Source: UBA6115 sp040776985
Lineage (GTDB): Bacteria > Bacillota > Clostridia > Christensenellales > Aristaeellaceae
DNA length: 64,000 nucleotides
Assembly (NCBI GenBank): GCA_040776985.1
Contig: JAXGZL010000002.1
Coordinates: 744,001 to 808,000 of the forward strand
Direction of reading: 5' to 3'
Of the stretch, positions 31,307 to 40,284 are shown one piece after another (the first letter of the stretch is position 1; each line of letters starts with the position of its first letter). The notes under the pieces were generated by a model. The model searched no databases, had not been told where the DNA came from, and saw only the letters and a program-made list of their open reading frames with translations. Both the position numbers and the translations under genes were made by a program.

Positions 31307-32587
31307 TTAACCCATCACGAGATTTGGCAGGAATGTTGCTAAGCCAGGAAAGAGCATAAAAATGAACAATCCAATAATCATTACAATAAGGAATGGCCAC
31401 ACCTTTGCTGATATTTGCCCCATCGATACTTTAGAAATACCACAAGTAGCAAACAATGATATTCCAACGGGCGGAGTAGCCATGCCAATCGCAAGCGCAA
31501 TAACACCAACAACTGCAAAGTGAACCATATCAGCGTTAATGGCAGTCATAATAGGATATAGAATGGGTACTGTAAGCATGATGATAGAAGCCGTTTCCAT
31601 AAAAGTACCAAGTATTAAAAACAATACTAGTACCATGCCATAGATTACATAATAATTATTAGAAAAGCTTAACAGTGCATTTGAAACGATTAGAGGCACC
31701 TTGTTAGCAGTCATGATAAAGCCAAAAGGTCCTGAGCACCCGATAAGCAACATGATCATTGCAGAATTTAAAGCAGCTTTAAAGAACAGGGGAAACAGGT
31801 CTTTCAACTTCAATTCTTTATAGACGAAAAAACCTATAACTAAGCCGTAAAGAATTGAAACTGCAGCAGATTCAGTCGGGGTAAAAATTCCGGACATGAT
31901 TCCACCAAGAATGATGAATGGCATCAGTAATGCCCAAAAAGCATCCTTAAATGCTTTCCAAACCTCTTTTCGGTTTTGCTTACGTTCTGTCTCGTATCCT
32001 GCTTTTCGGCAGAAAAAGTAGTTAGTAACACACAACATCGCAGCTAAGACAATTCCTGGAATGATTCCACCAATCAACACACGTCCTACCGACACATTAC
32101 AAGTTGTTGCAAAAATTACCATGGTTATACTTGGAGGGATGATAACACCAAGGCAGGCAGACGAAGCAATCACAGCAGACGAATAATCTGCAGGATACTT
32201 TCTTTTAATCATCTCAGGTATTGTAATTGAACCAATTGCTGCTGCAGTTGCTGGAGTAGATCCTGAAATGGCTGCAAAAGTAGCACAACTAATAATTGAT
32301 GCAGAAGCAACGCCGCCCTTGATATGCCCGACAAGAGCACTCGCAAAGTTTATTATGCGCCTTGATACCCCACCCATTTCCATGACTGCACCAGCAATCA
32401 TAAAATACACTATGGCGAGCAGTGGAAATGAGTTCATGCTAGCAACCATGCGTTGTGGAATCAGGACTAACTGAGATGCGTTTCCACCCAGAAATAATGC
32501 AGAAACAGATGCAATACCGAGGGAATAACCGATGGGAACTTTAATGATGAAGCAAATTAGCGCTGTAATAAACAAGTATTCAAGCAT
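31307..32587 (-). CDS. dctM: TRAP transporter large permease DctM
   Basis: Twelve-span large membrane subunit of a tripartite ATP-independent periplasmic (TRAP) transporter, driven by Na+ or H+ gradients. Family features are GYSLGIASVSALFLGG, SGSTPATAAAIGSITIPEM and GMATPPVGISLFATCG. It is 426 residues and overlaps dctQ by eight bases. The encoded region is AT-rich compared with the flanking housekeeping genes. Confidence 0.95.
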   Translation of the reverse strand: MLEYLFITALICFIIKVPIGYSLGIASVSALFLGGNASQLVLIPQRMVASMNSFPLLAIVYFMIAGAVMEMGGVSRRIINFASALVGHIKGGVASASIISCATFAAISGSTPATAAAIGSITIPEMIKRKYPADYSSAVIASSACLGVIIPPSITMVIFATTCNVSVGRVLIGGIIPGIVLAAMLCVTNYFFCRKAGYETERKQNRKEVWKAFKDAFWALLMPFIILGGIMSGIFTPTESAAVSILYGLVIGFFVYKELKLKDLFPLFFKAALNSAMIMLLIGCSGPFGFIMTANKVPLIVSNALLSFSNNYYVIYGMVLVLFLILGTFMETASIIMLTVPILYPIMTAINADMVHFAVVGVIALAIGMATPPVGISLFATCGISKVSMGQISAKVWPFLIVMIIGLFIFMLFPGLATFLPNLVMG

Positions 32588-33059
32588 TATTTGGCTCCCT
32601 TCTCTTTAAGATGATTCGGACAACTTCCTGGATGCTGTAAAAAGCACCTAGAATACCAAGAACTGGAATCGCCAAATAAACATAACTCATCGGCAATCTT
32701 AAAGCAGGGGACGGCTGTGCTGCGGTTTTTGCAACCAGATTGAATCCATAGATAATAATGAAAACATCAAAAACGATCAGTACTAGTTGAACAACTACTT
32801 CAACAATCTGACGACCAAGCTTTGGTAGCAAATTGACAAAAACATCGATACCGATATGTATTTTTTCTTTTATTCCAATAGCTGCTGCAATACATATTGA
32901 CCAAATGAACAAAAAACGAATGGATTCTTCTGTCCATGCTGGTACAACCCCCAAGGTTCGCATAACAACTTGAAAAATTCCCAAGAAAGAAATGACTGCC
33001 ATCAATAGTACTAGTATATACTTTATGATAGTGTCTATCGCTCTCAATATACCCTTCAA
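32580..33059 (-). CDS. dctQ: TRAP transporter small permease DctQ
   Basis: The 159-residue product has four hydrophobic segments and the DctQ pattern (ILVLLMAVISFLGIFQVVMR and TEESIRFLFIWSICIAAAIG). It forms the membrane complex with DctM. A strong hairpin separates it from dctP. Confidence 0.93.
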   Translation of the reverse strand: MKGILRAIDTIIKYILVLLMAVISFLGIFQVVMRTLGVVPAWTEESIRFLFIWSICIAAAIGIKEKIHIGIDVFVNLLPKLGRQIVEVVVQLVLIVFDVFIIIYGFNLVAKTAAQPSPALRLPMSYVYLAIPVLGILGAFYSIQEVVRIILKRREPNNA

Positions 33060-33077
33060 TATTATTCCCCCTTAATA

Positions 33078-33108
33078 CCCTGGAGTCAGGAGAAACCTGA
33101 CTCCAGGG
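33078..33108 (-). repeat. 13-bp perfect hairpin between dctP and dctQ
   Basis: CCCTGGAGTCAGG (33078-33090) and its complement (33096-33108) have a five-base loop. No long T-run follows, so it is more likely a partial terminator or an RNA-stability element that raises the binding-protein level over the permeases. Confidence 0.65.
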
Positions 33109-33146
33109 ATAGTCATCTTTTGATGAACACGACCATAGGATATTAT

Positions 33147-34163
33147 TTAGCGGAACTCTCCTCCAGCGATACGATTAACAATTTTTTCTCCCTCCGCTGC
33201 ATCACCACCGCCAATCATTTTATAATAATTAGGCCAAATAGCGCTTGTTGCTTTGATTGCGGCTTCTTTGTCAAACTCTGAAACTTTCATCCCTTTCTCC
33301 ACCAAAGCGTCAAGCATCTTCTCAGTATATTGCTTATAATACTCATTCTGATACGCACAGGCATCTATTGCACTCTCAGCAATTATCTGTTGCAAATCCT
33401 CAGGGAGACTGTTGTAGAAATCAAGATTGATTATATGTTGGCGTGGATAATAGAGATGCTCAGATAAACTGATATAATCCTGTACCTCGAAATATGATTG
33501 AGCATATATCAAATCAAGGGGATTTTCCTGGCCATCAACAGTTCCCTGCTGTAATGCAGTATACAATTCAGCGAAGGCGATGGGAACGGCGGAGCCGCCA
33601 AGCGATTCGACCATGCCAATATAAATTGGGCTTTCCATAACCCGTATCTTCAATCCGGAAAAGTCAGACACAGCTTTAATAGGGTGTTTACTATTGGTGA
33701 AATACCGAAATCCGCCATCATTAAAAGCCAAATGCTTTATGCCAATTTTTTCGAATTGCGCCTGAATATTCTTTCCAATATCACTTGCTTGAATGTTGTG
33801 GGCTTCCTCTAATGATGTGTAAAGATAAGGGAGGTTCCACAGAGCGCACTCTTGGACAAAACTGTCCATAGGCCCATTTTCGACATCCCCCATCTGAATT
33901 GTTCCAAGCTGTACACCTTCAACAATTTCACGGGCAGTCCCAAGTGAACTAGCAATGTGGGGCTCGACATCTATACGCCCATTCGAGCGCTCCTCCACGA
34001 GTTTTTCGAAATAGTAGGTTCCAACATTTTGAGGGTTCTCAGGATCTGCAGCAGAACCTGTCGCAAAAATGATGGTATACTCAGGTTTATTTGCTGCTGA
34101 TACAGAGGAAAGGATGGAACAAATCATCAGAGTGGCAAGTAGCAAAGCAAAATACTTTTTCAT
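33147..34163 (-). CDS. dctP: TRAP transporter solute-binding protein DctP
   Basis: Exported binding protein of the TRAP system. The start at 34163 (MKKYFALLLATLMICSILSS) follows GGAGG by eight bases, and the signal peptide ends near SSVSAANK. FSGLKIRVMESPIYIGM holds the conserved Arg that binds the substrate carboxylate, and QQGTVDGQENPL is the second family motif. The product is 338 residues. The ligand is most likely an organic acid; its identity is unknown. It is the highest-expressed candidate of the cluster, given the hairpin that follows. Confidence 0.94.
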   Translation of the reverse strand: MKKYFALLLATLMICSILSSVSAANKPEYTIIFATGSAADPENPQNVGTYYFEKLVEERSNGRIDVEPHIASSLGTAREIVEGVQLGTIQMGDVENGPMDSFVQECALWNLPYLYTSLEEAHNIQASDIGKNIQAQFEKIGIKHLAFNDGGFRYFTNSKHPIKAVSDFSGLKIRVMESPIYIGMVESLGGSAVPIAFAELYTALQQGTVDGQENPLDLIYAQSYFEVQDYISLSEHLYYPRQHIINLDFYNSLPEDLQQIIAESAIDACAYQNEYYKQYTEKMLDALVEKGMKVSEFDKEAAIKATSAIWPNYYKMIGGGDAAEGEKIVNRIAGGEFR

Positions 34164-34216
34164 TATTAGACCTCCTCTTTTCATGCTTTCATGAGTCTTT
34201 CTTCGTTATAGTCCTA

Positions 34217-35449
34217 CTAACCAAGAATTTTATGGGCAATCTCAGCAAATTCTTCTACACTCAACAGCCCTCCCTTTTCAAATGACTTTTCTTTAATTTT
34301 CATAACAATTTCTAGTTTTTTCTCCCTGCTATCACAATTTAACCCTAACTGATCAAGGTAGATATCAACTGTTGGAATCCCGCTCATTTTGCCAATGACA
34401 ACCTCTGCATCGGGATGCCCAACAAGAGAGTAATCATAAGGACTTAATTCTAGTGGAGCAATATCCTTAGCATTCAAATACCAGTCAGCCACAATACCCG
34501 ATTCGATTTGTGCCAGAGTAGGACCAACAATGCCACGGTTAGAAGGAATGGTGTGGCCGGAAAACTCACGCATTAATGCACTTAACTCATACATTTTTTC
34601 GTGTTTGATTCCAGTGTCATAATTGTACATCGTTAACAAGGACAACGCAACATCTTCATATGGACAATTACCAGCACGCTCGCCAATACCTGTGATAGAT
34701 GTATGTGCAACTTCAGCTCCTGCTGACAATGCCATGATGGTATTCGCTGCTCCTAATCCAAAGTCATCATGGAAGTGAACTTCCAAAGGCTTATCAATAA
34801 CCGACTTTATTTTACGAACCATGTACTGACAGGCATGAGGGGCCAATCCACCAAATGTATCGACTAACGCAAGCGCATCCATATGCCCTTCATTTGCTAC
34901 GCGTGTAATCATGGTAGTAAAATCATCCAAATCTGTGCGACTTCCATCAATGCAGAAGAAAACAGTATATAACCCATTCTCTTTTGCACATAACGTTGCG
35001 TCTATCGCCAATTCAATAGCCTTTTCCGGCTCCCATTTATATGCGTACTTCAACAAATGGTCACTTGATGGGATTTCCACAACAATACCCTTGACGCCAC
35101 AATCAACCGATCTTTTTACATCTTCTCTCATGCAACGCGCAAAAGCAAATATTTCAGGACCATTAGGATCTTGGTAACGTTTTGCTATCTCAATAATCGC
35201 ATCACGATCCTGTGTGGAAACTGCCGGCATGCCTGCTTCGATCCGATGCATTCCCATCTCAGCCATTTTGTCAGCTAGTGCTATTTTTTGATCTTTTGTG
35301 AACAGTAGGCCTGCTTGTTGTTCCCCATCGCGCAATGTAACGTCATGAAATTTGATCTTCTCGGGGAACTCAAACCCTTGAATAGCTTCTTCCGCAAAAT
35401 TCCAAGGGCTAGTAAACCACTTCTCTTGCCGCCATGGTGTTCCTGTCAT
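34217..35449 (-). CDS. HMGL/LeuA-family aldol-type enzyme
   Basis: TIM-barrel enzyme of the 2-isopropylmalate synthase/homocitrate synthase/HMG-CoA lyase superfamily, which makes or breaks C-C bonds between an acyl-CoA and an oxo-acid. Conserved elements are FHDVTLRDGEQQAG, RIEAGMPAVS, the metal ligands in EVHFHDDFGLGAANT and GIGERAGNCPYEDV. At 410 residues it lacks the C-terminal regulatory domain of LeuA. The partner genes (TRAP transporter, 2-hydroxyacid dehydrogenase) suggest catabolism of an imported acid rather than leucine synthesis. The exact reaction is unknown. Confidence 0.85.
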   Translation of the reverse strand: MTGTPWRQEKWFTSPWNFAEEAIQGFEFPEKIKFHDVTLRDGEQQAGLLFTKDQKIALADKMAEMGMHRIEAGMPAVSTQDRDAIIEIAKRYQDPNGPEIFAFARCMREDVKRSVDCGVKGIVVEIPSSDHLLKYAYKWEPEKAIELAIDATLCAKENGLYTVFFCIDGSRTDLDDFTTMITRVANEGHMDALALVDTFGGLAPHACQYMVRKIKSVIDKPLEVHFHDDFGLGAANTIMALSAGAEVAHTSITGIGERAGNCPYEDVALSLLTMYNYDTGIKHEKMYELSALMREFSGHTIPSNRGIVGPTLAQIESGIVADWYLNAKDIAPLELSPYDYSLVGHPDAEVVIGKMSGIPTVDIYLDQLGLNCDSREKKLEIVMKIKEKSFEKGGLLSVEEFAEIAHKILG

Positions 35450-35508
35450 TGTTTATTCCTCCATTATTCTTTATTATTCGTCCGCACTAAGCGTCAGAAT
35501 TATTGTTA

Positions 35509-36486
35509 TCAACGCTTAAGCTCTTTTCTGTTGAGGAAATATTGAGGTGCTCCATCTTCAAGCGCACCAATAACCTGATTGATAGCGAAATTACGCAAAT
35601 CCACATCTGATCCCTCAGAATAGTAAGCAATATGAGGGCTAATAACTACGTTTTCCATTTGAAAAAGAGGGTTGGACATGTCTGGATACTCATCTGTTAA
35701 AACATCCAAACCTGCACCGCTAATAGTCCCTTCTTGAAGTGCTTTAATCATCCCTGCCTCATCTACCAATCCACCTCGGGCTAGGTTTAAGAATATGGAA
35801 CTTGACTTCATAAGTTTAAATTTATCGTAAGAAATGATTCCGGCAGTCTTCTCATTAAGAGGAAGATGTACACTTAGCACATCGGCAGTGCGGAAAAGAT
35901 CTGGTTCATTATGAATGCGCTCTACACCCATTTCATTGAAGTAATCATCTGAAATAAAAGGATCATAGGCGATAACACGCATACCGAACGCCTTTGATTT
36001 TGTTGCAACTCGGCTGGAAATACCACCCAATCCATAAAGTGCCATTGTTAGATCACCAATCCTGGGGATTGGCCGTGCTTTGGCTGGATTCCACTCACCT
36101 TTTCTCAACAAACGATCCATATATGCAGTCTTGCGAATTAATGTTAGCATAAGAGCTATCGCATGATCAGACACCTCCTCCAAACAGTACTTTTCTACAT
36201 TTGCGACCATAATACCTCGCTTAGTAGCAGCTTGTATATTCACATTTTGAAACCCCATACCACAGCGCACAATAATTTTGCATTTCTCAAGAGAGTTAAT
36301 AATCCGTTCATTCATCTCAATAAACGATACCATGATAGCATCAGCATCACGGCATTCTTTTATGAGCGTTTCTTCGTCTCTAGAACTAGCAACAACAAAG
36401 TCGTATCCTGCTTCCTCAAAGCGCTTGTTCTCAATCCGATTGTCCAAGTAGATGTTGTCGGTATAAACCACTTTGTATTTCCCCAT
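35509..36486 (-). CDS. D-2-hydroxyacid dehydrogenase
   Basis: NAD-dependent enzyme of the SerA/CtBP group that interconverts a 2-oxo acid and a D-2-hydroxy acid. The NAD fold has MALYGLGGISSRVATKS, and the catalytic Arg, Glu and His lie in LNLARGGLVDEAG, LDVLTDEYPD and VVISPHIAYYSEG. The start MGKYKVVYTDNIYL at 36486 gives 325 residues; a TTG at 36531 is an alternative. A GGAGGG site is separated from the ATG by a small GGTGG/CCACC hairpin. The substrate is probably related to that of the neighbouring HMGL-type enzyme. Confidence 0.88.
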   Translation of the reverse strand: MGKYKVVYTDNIYLDNRIENKRFEEAGYDFVVASSRDEETLIKECRDADAIMVSFIEMNERIINSLEKCKIIVRCGMGFQNVNIQAATKRGIMVANVEKYCLEEVSDHAIALMLTLIRKTAYMDRLLRKGEWNPAKARPIPRIGDLTMALYGLGGISSRVATKSKAFGMRVIAYDPFISDDYFNEMGVERIHNEPDLFRTADVLSVHLPLNEKTAGIISYDKFKLMKSSSIFLNLARGGLVDEAGMIKALQEGTISGAGLDVLTDEYPDMSNPLFQMENVVISPHIAYYSEGSDVDLRNFAINQVIGALEDGAPQYFLNRKELKR

Positions 36487-36556
36487 AATTCCGGTGGTAA
36501 ATCCACCATCCCTCCATTTCTTGTCCGGCAAAGCCGGTTATTATTGTTTATTCCAT

Positions 36557-37279
36557 TTATATAATGTCTTTTAGTAATAAACTTTCATCACCTAATATTG
36601 CAGGTCTCAGTTCACCTGGTTTCTCAAATATAGCCATCTCCAAAATTTTATCTAATGTGATTGTTGAGTGATCATGACTTGCTTGGTACGCACCAATCGA
36701 ATCTCCAGCACGCATGCAATCCGCAATTCTTAAATGCTCATTGTAAACTTCAGCTACTCGACAGGGCACAGATATTACATCTCTCCAAAACACATCAATC
36801 TTCGCACGCATTTGATTGAACTGTTTAATAAGCATGGGATTGCCCGTAAACCGTATCACTTCTTCGTGGATAATCATTTCATTATCTTGATCAATACTCA
36901 TGTTATGATTCATTTGATATCTGCTATACTCTAACGATCGATCAATTACATCTAGAGTTTTTCTTCCTTTTGGAGTATTAATGTTATTTGCCAGGTTCTC
37001 TGAACAATAACCCTCAATACATGCTCTCATCTGAAAAATGTTCTTAGCATCCTCTTCAGTAAGATGCCGAACAATAAATCCTCTGTTTGGCAATGAATCC
37101 AGAAAGCCCTCACTCCTTAGCTGTAACAATGCTTCACGGACCGGCGTGCGAGAAACCTGCAGGATGTCCGAAAAGAACTGTTCAGAATATATCCGATCTT
37201 TTCGAATACGCTTTGAAATAATTGCTTCTTTTAGTATTCTGTAAGTTTGGACTTTTAAGGATAATGCCTTCTCAATCAC
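36557..37279 (-). CDS. GntR-family regulator (FCD/FadR type)
   Basis: The N-terminal winged helix has FSDILQVSRTPVREALLQLR. The C-terminal helical FCD domain has RACIEGYCSENLANN and metal-site-like Asp/His positions (EVIRFTGNP, SHDHSTITLD). The product is 240 residues, starting with GTG at 37279. FCD regulators usually bind organic acids, so it probably controls this cluster in response to the transported acid. A good promoter and a 17-bp near-palindrome lie just upstream. Confidence 0.92.
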   Translation of the reverse strand: MIEKALSLKVQTYRILKEAIISKRIRKDRIYSEQFFSDILQVSRTPVREALLQLRSEGFLDSLPNRGFIVRHLTEEDAKNIFQMRACIEGYCSENLANNINTPKGRKTLDVIDRSLEYSRYQMNHNMSIDQDNEMIIHEEVIRFTGNPMLIKQFNQMRAKIDVFWRDVISVPCRVAEVYNEHLRIADCMRAGDSIGAYQASHDHSTITLDKILEMAIFEKPGELRPAILGDESLLLKDII

Positions 37280-37304
37280 AATATAATAAACACTCCCGTC
37301 CTTC

Positions 37305-37321
37305 TAGTGTGTAACATACTA
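37305..37321 (-). promoter_or_regulatory. Candidate GntR operator
   Basis: TAGTGTGTAACATACTA is a near-palindrome (seven of eight positions match) centred on AAC/TTA. It sits about 11-27 bases past the predicted start of the gntR promoter, a position suited to autorepression. Confidence 0.5.
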
Positions 37322-37338
37322 CTTGTTCTTTGAGTAGA

Positions 37339-37367
37339 ATTAGAACATAATTTTAATGATCTGTCAA
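37339..37367 (-). promoter_or_regulatory. Promoter of gntR and the following cluster
   Basis: TTGACA (37367-37362) and TCTAAT (37344-37339) with a 17-base spacer on the minus strand. A second TTGACA further upstream has a TATAAT at 20 bases, which is less likely to work. Confidence 0.65.
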
Positions 37368-37499
37368 GTCTAATTTATGAGTTTCTAAATCGGATTGTAA
37401 ATTGTAGTAAAGATTGAAAAGTAAGGCTATGAAAACCTTGTAAGATTGATACATTATAACGAGTTATCAGAATATCCATGTCAATTTAATATTGGATAA

Positions 37500-38417
37500 C
37501 TATACCCCTGCAATTAATAACACTATTGGCAACGTAACAAGACAAGCCAAAAGTGAAATGGATGTGCTTTGAGCCGCAAGAGCAGTATCCTTATTATATT
37601 GCTCAGCCAAAAACTGTGTGGAAGCTGCAGCCGGTAAAGCAATAGCTACCACAAGAACACCATATGTCATTCCGGTTAATCCTAAACCTTTTAAGACAAA
37701 CGCCACAACCACTGGAATAATCAGCAGCCTGATAGCTATTGAAAGCCACAGAATGCCGCTTTTAAACTGATCAATCCTGATGGTTTCTTTCAACCGTACT
37801 CCTACCAAAATCATACTAATTGAAATAGTCATGTTGCCTAGGTGATTACACAAACTTAGTAGCGGCTCCGGCAATCGGAAGCCAGTTATAATTGATACTA
37901 TTGCAAAAATCGAAGCAGCAATGCCTGGATTAATCAGCGCTCGCAGCACATTACCAGTTTGACTGCCTTCCACGATCAGTAGATGTACCACTGTCCACAT
38001 CACAATATTTAACGCGATCATTGCACCTGAAAGATAGATGATTCCCTGATCACCAAACATAGATCCAACAACTGGAATGCCTACATAAATCACATTTGGG
38101 ATACTTGAAACACCAGCGAACACAGCCAGTTGATCTTTTTTCACCTTCCCCTTGAAAAAGAAATAGACCATTAAACAGGATACAGTCATAATGATGATAG
38201 AAAGCAGCAAAATTATCATCACATTCGGGATCTGCTCTTTTGCTAACTGCTTTTGCGAACTCATTAATATAGCAGAAGGCCAAGCTATTCTAAGAAGCAG
38301 TGTATTAACCCCTTTGGTTACCGGATCGTTGAAAACTCCCTTATATCTCAGCGCTAGACCAATCAGGACAATCAGCAGAAGCATCACAATCTGCAGAATA
38401 ACAGCTTTGAAATACAT
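37500..38417 (-). CDS. AEC family permease
   Basis: Auxin-efflux-carrier family membrane protein, a group that includes malate and malonate permeases. About ten spans are visible in 305 residues, arranged as two halves; NVIYVGIPVVGSMFG and LPAAASTQFLAEQYN are characteristic. The start MYFKAVILQIVMLLL at 38417 follows AGGAGGG, though the spacing is long (12 bases). It may export a product or carry an acid along with the TRAP system. Its GC content is low like the rest of the cluster. Confidence 0.88.
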   Translation of the reverse strand: MYFKAVILQIVMLLLIVLIGLALRYKGVFNDPVTKGVNTLLLRIAWPSAILMSSQKQLAKEQIPNVMIILLLSIIIMTVSCLMVYFFFKGKVKKDQLAVFAGVSSIPNVIYVGIPVVGSMFGDQGIIYLSGAMIALNIVMWTVVHLLIVEGSQTGNVLRALINPGIAASIFAIVSIITGFRLPEPLLSLCNHLGNMTISISMILVGVRLKETIRIDQFKSGILWLSIAIRLLIIPVVVAFVLKGLGLTGMTYGVLVVAIALPAAASTQFLAEQYNKDTALAAQSTSISLLACLVTLPIVLLIAGV

Positions 38418-38442
38418 GGACTGAGCCAGCCCTCCTAAAATC

Positions 38443-40245
38443 TTATTTTGTGGGTTGATAGGTGTAGCGGGCAATCAGACGGGGAATGCTGCCGTACATG
38501 CCATAGGCATCCCCATACAGGCGGTAGCGCTGGCCCACTTCCCATTCCGTCTTGGTCTGGTTCTCCACCATCACCATGCGGGAGGAACCCTTGCCGTCCG
38601 CCGTGTCCATCAACACCAGCTGGGGCTTGTTGCTGATGATTTCCACCACAGGCCCGGTAAACACATAGATCTGGGTGTTGGCGATGCGGGTGTTGACATT
38701 GGCCAGCAGATCCGGATAGCCCCAGTCGTCCAGGGCCCAGGCCTTCCTGGTATACACCGTGGGCGGCGGCAGATAATAGATGTCATATTTGACTACCGTG
38801 GGGTTTTTGTCCGGGAAGTCCGCCCGGATTTCCACCGTGTTGGTGCCGATCTTGCTGAAGATCGCCTCAAAGGAGAAGGCGCCGGTGCTGCCCAGCTGGG
38901 AGGTGTCCAGGTTCCGGTGGGGGCTTAAAATGGTGATGGTGGCCCCCGCCCGGGTGGTCGCCCGGATGCGCATGGTCTGGGAAGAGCTTTCGTCATCCAG
39001 GGTGCTGGCCAGGTCCAGGGGGATGTCCTGCACCGCACGGTGAATGACGATGTCCACCGCGTTCTCCCGGTAGTACTGGCTTCTGACCACGATGTGGATG
39101 GTGTTGTCCCCCACCGGCTGGATGGCGGCGTTATAGCTGATGTAGCCGCTCTGGGTGTTCACATAGGAGGAATAGTCCTCCCCGTTGATGAACACCTTGC
39201 TGTTTTGCATCACATGGAAGCGGATGTTGTAAATGGGGGTGCTGACCTCCAGATAGGTGACATCCGGGTTGATCAGGGTGATGGGCGACAGCGGGATGTC
39301 TATGGTGTAGGTCACCGGGGTCATCTGCTTTTGTTCGCCCGAGCTGGTTCTGATATAGGGCGTCAGGGTGACATCCATGGTGGGCTCGGTCAGGCGCTCC
39401 GTCAGCTCATACCAGATATAGTCTGCCACCTGGAAGCTGGCATAGCCTCCCGTGGCGATATATGACTTTCTCAGCTCCTTGATATAGATCTGGGCGCCCT
39501 CTGGGGCTGGGATGGATATGGTGTGGGCGGCCATGTCATCCAGAATGGATGCTGAAATTAGCACCTGTTCCTCCTCTGGCTGGGCAGCCCGGGAGGTGAG
39601 CCAGGGGTTGATTACAAACTGATACAGCGCCAGGCCGCCCGCTGCAATCAGCAGCACCAGCGCCAGGATGGGGATCAGCCGGCGCCTGCTCATCAGCCCG
39701 CCCCGTTTTCTGCCCACCTTGGGCAGGGGGATGATCCCGCTTTGCCGGCCTTTCACCATTGACTGGGAATAGGTGGAAAAGTCCTCGGAAATGCTCTGAT
39801 AGGTGGGGCTCTCCAAATAGCCGTCATAGTCAATGGCGGCTTCCGTCTCCTCCAGGGCTGCCCGCCTGCGCCTGGCAGCCTCCGGACTTGAGAACAGCCG
39901 GCTGCGCCGGGAGGAATAGGTCAGCTTGCCTTCAGTAGGCGCAAAGCCCCGTTCAGCCCCCCGTTCCCGCAGGCGCTTTTGCTTTTGCTCTCCCCTTTGC
40001 TTCCTATCATGCAGGGACAGCATCTCAGCGGCCAGGCGGTCTCTGAGATCCGCGGCCACCCGCTCGGTGCCGTCCTCATCATAGCGGATTTCCGTGGGCT
40101 TGTCCTCGGGCAAGGGGGCAGTTTTCTGCAGCTCCTCAGCGGGCAGGGGCGTCGTCATCCGGTCAATGGCCTTGAGCGGCTCACCGCATCGGAAACAATG
40201 GGGATAGGAAGCGCGGTTCCAGTATCCGCATTCAGGACACTTCAT
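38443..40245 (-). CDS. Zinc-ribbon membrane protein with large extracytoplasmic part
   Basis: I do not recognise the whole protein. The first 25 residues form a zinc ribbon (CPECGYWNRASYPHCFRCGEP; Cys3, 6, 17, 20). A charged region rich in Arg and Glu follows to about residue 185, then one membrane span (residues 190-212). About 390 residues should lie outside the cell, rich in beta-prone Thr/Ile/Tyr segments that look like repeated Ig-like or cadherin-like folds. At 600 residues it is large. It follows lepA by 39 bases and precedes the AT-rich island. A role in envelope sensing or signalling is only a guess. Confidence 0.85.
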   Translation of the reverse strand: MKCPECGYWNRASYPHCFRCGEPLKAIDRMTTPLPAEELQKTAPLPEDKPTEIRYDEDGTERVAADLRDRLAAEMLSLHDRKQRGEQKQKRLRERGAERGFAPTEGKLTYSSRRSRLFSSPEAARRRRAALEETEAAIDYDGYLESPTYQSISEDFSTYSQSMVKGRQSGIIPLPKVGRKRGGLMSRRRLIPILALVLLIAAGGLALYQFVINPWLTSRAAQPEEEQVLISASILDDMAAHTISIPAPEGAQIYIKELRKSYIATGGYASFQVADYIWYELTERLTEPTMDVTLTPYIRTSSGEQKQMTPVTYTIDIPLSPITLINPDVTYLEVSTPIYNIRFHVMQNSKVFINGEDYSSYVNTQSGYISYNAAIQPVGDNTIHIVVRSQYYRENAVDIVIHRAVQDIPLDLASTLDDESSSQTMRIRATTRAGATITILSPHRNLDTSQLGSTGAFSFEAIFSKIGTNTVEIRADFPDKNPTVVKYDIYYLPPPTVYTRKAWALDDWGYPDLLANVNTRIANTQIYVFTGPVVEIISNKPQLVLMDTADGKGSSRMVMVENQTKTEWEVGQRYRLYGDAYGMYGSIPRLIARYTYQPTK

Positions 40246-40284
40246 CTGCTTCCCTCCCGTCTAAACCTGTTGAATAAAGTCCTG

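Noticed and set aside
37442..37490. TTGACA with TATAAT upstream of gntR as the main promoter
   Set aside because: The spacer is 20 bases, too long for good sigma-A recognition; the TTGACA-N17-TCTAAT nearer the gene is preferred.
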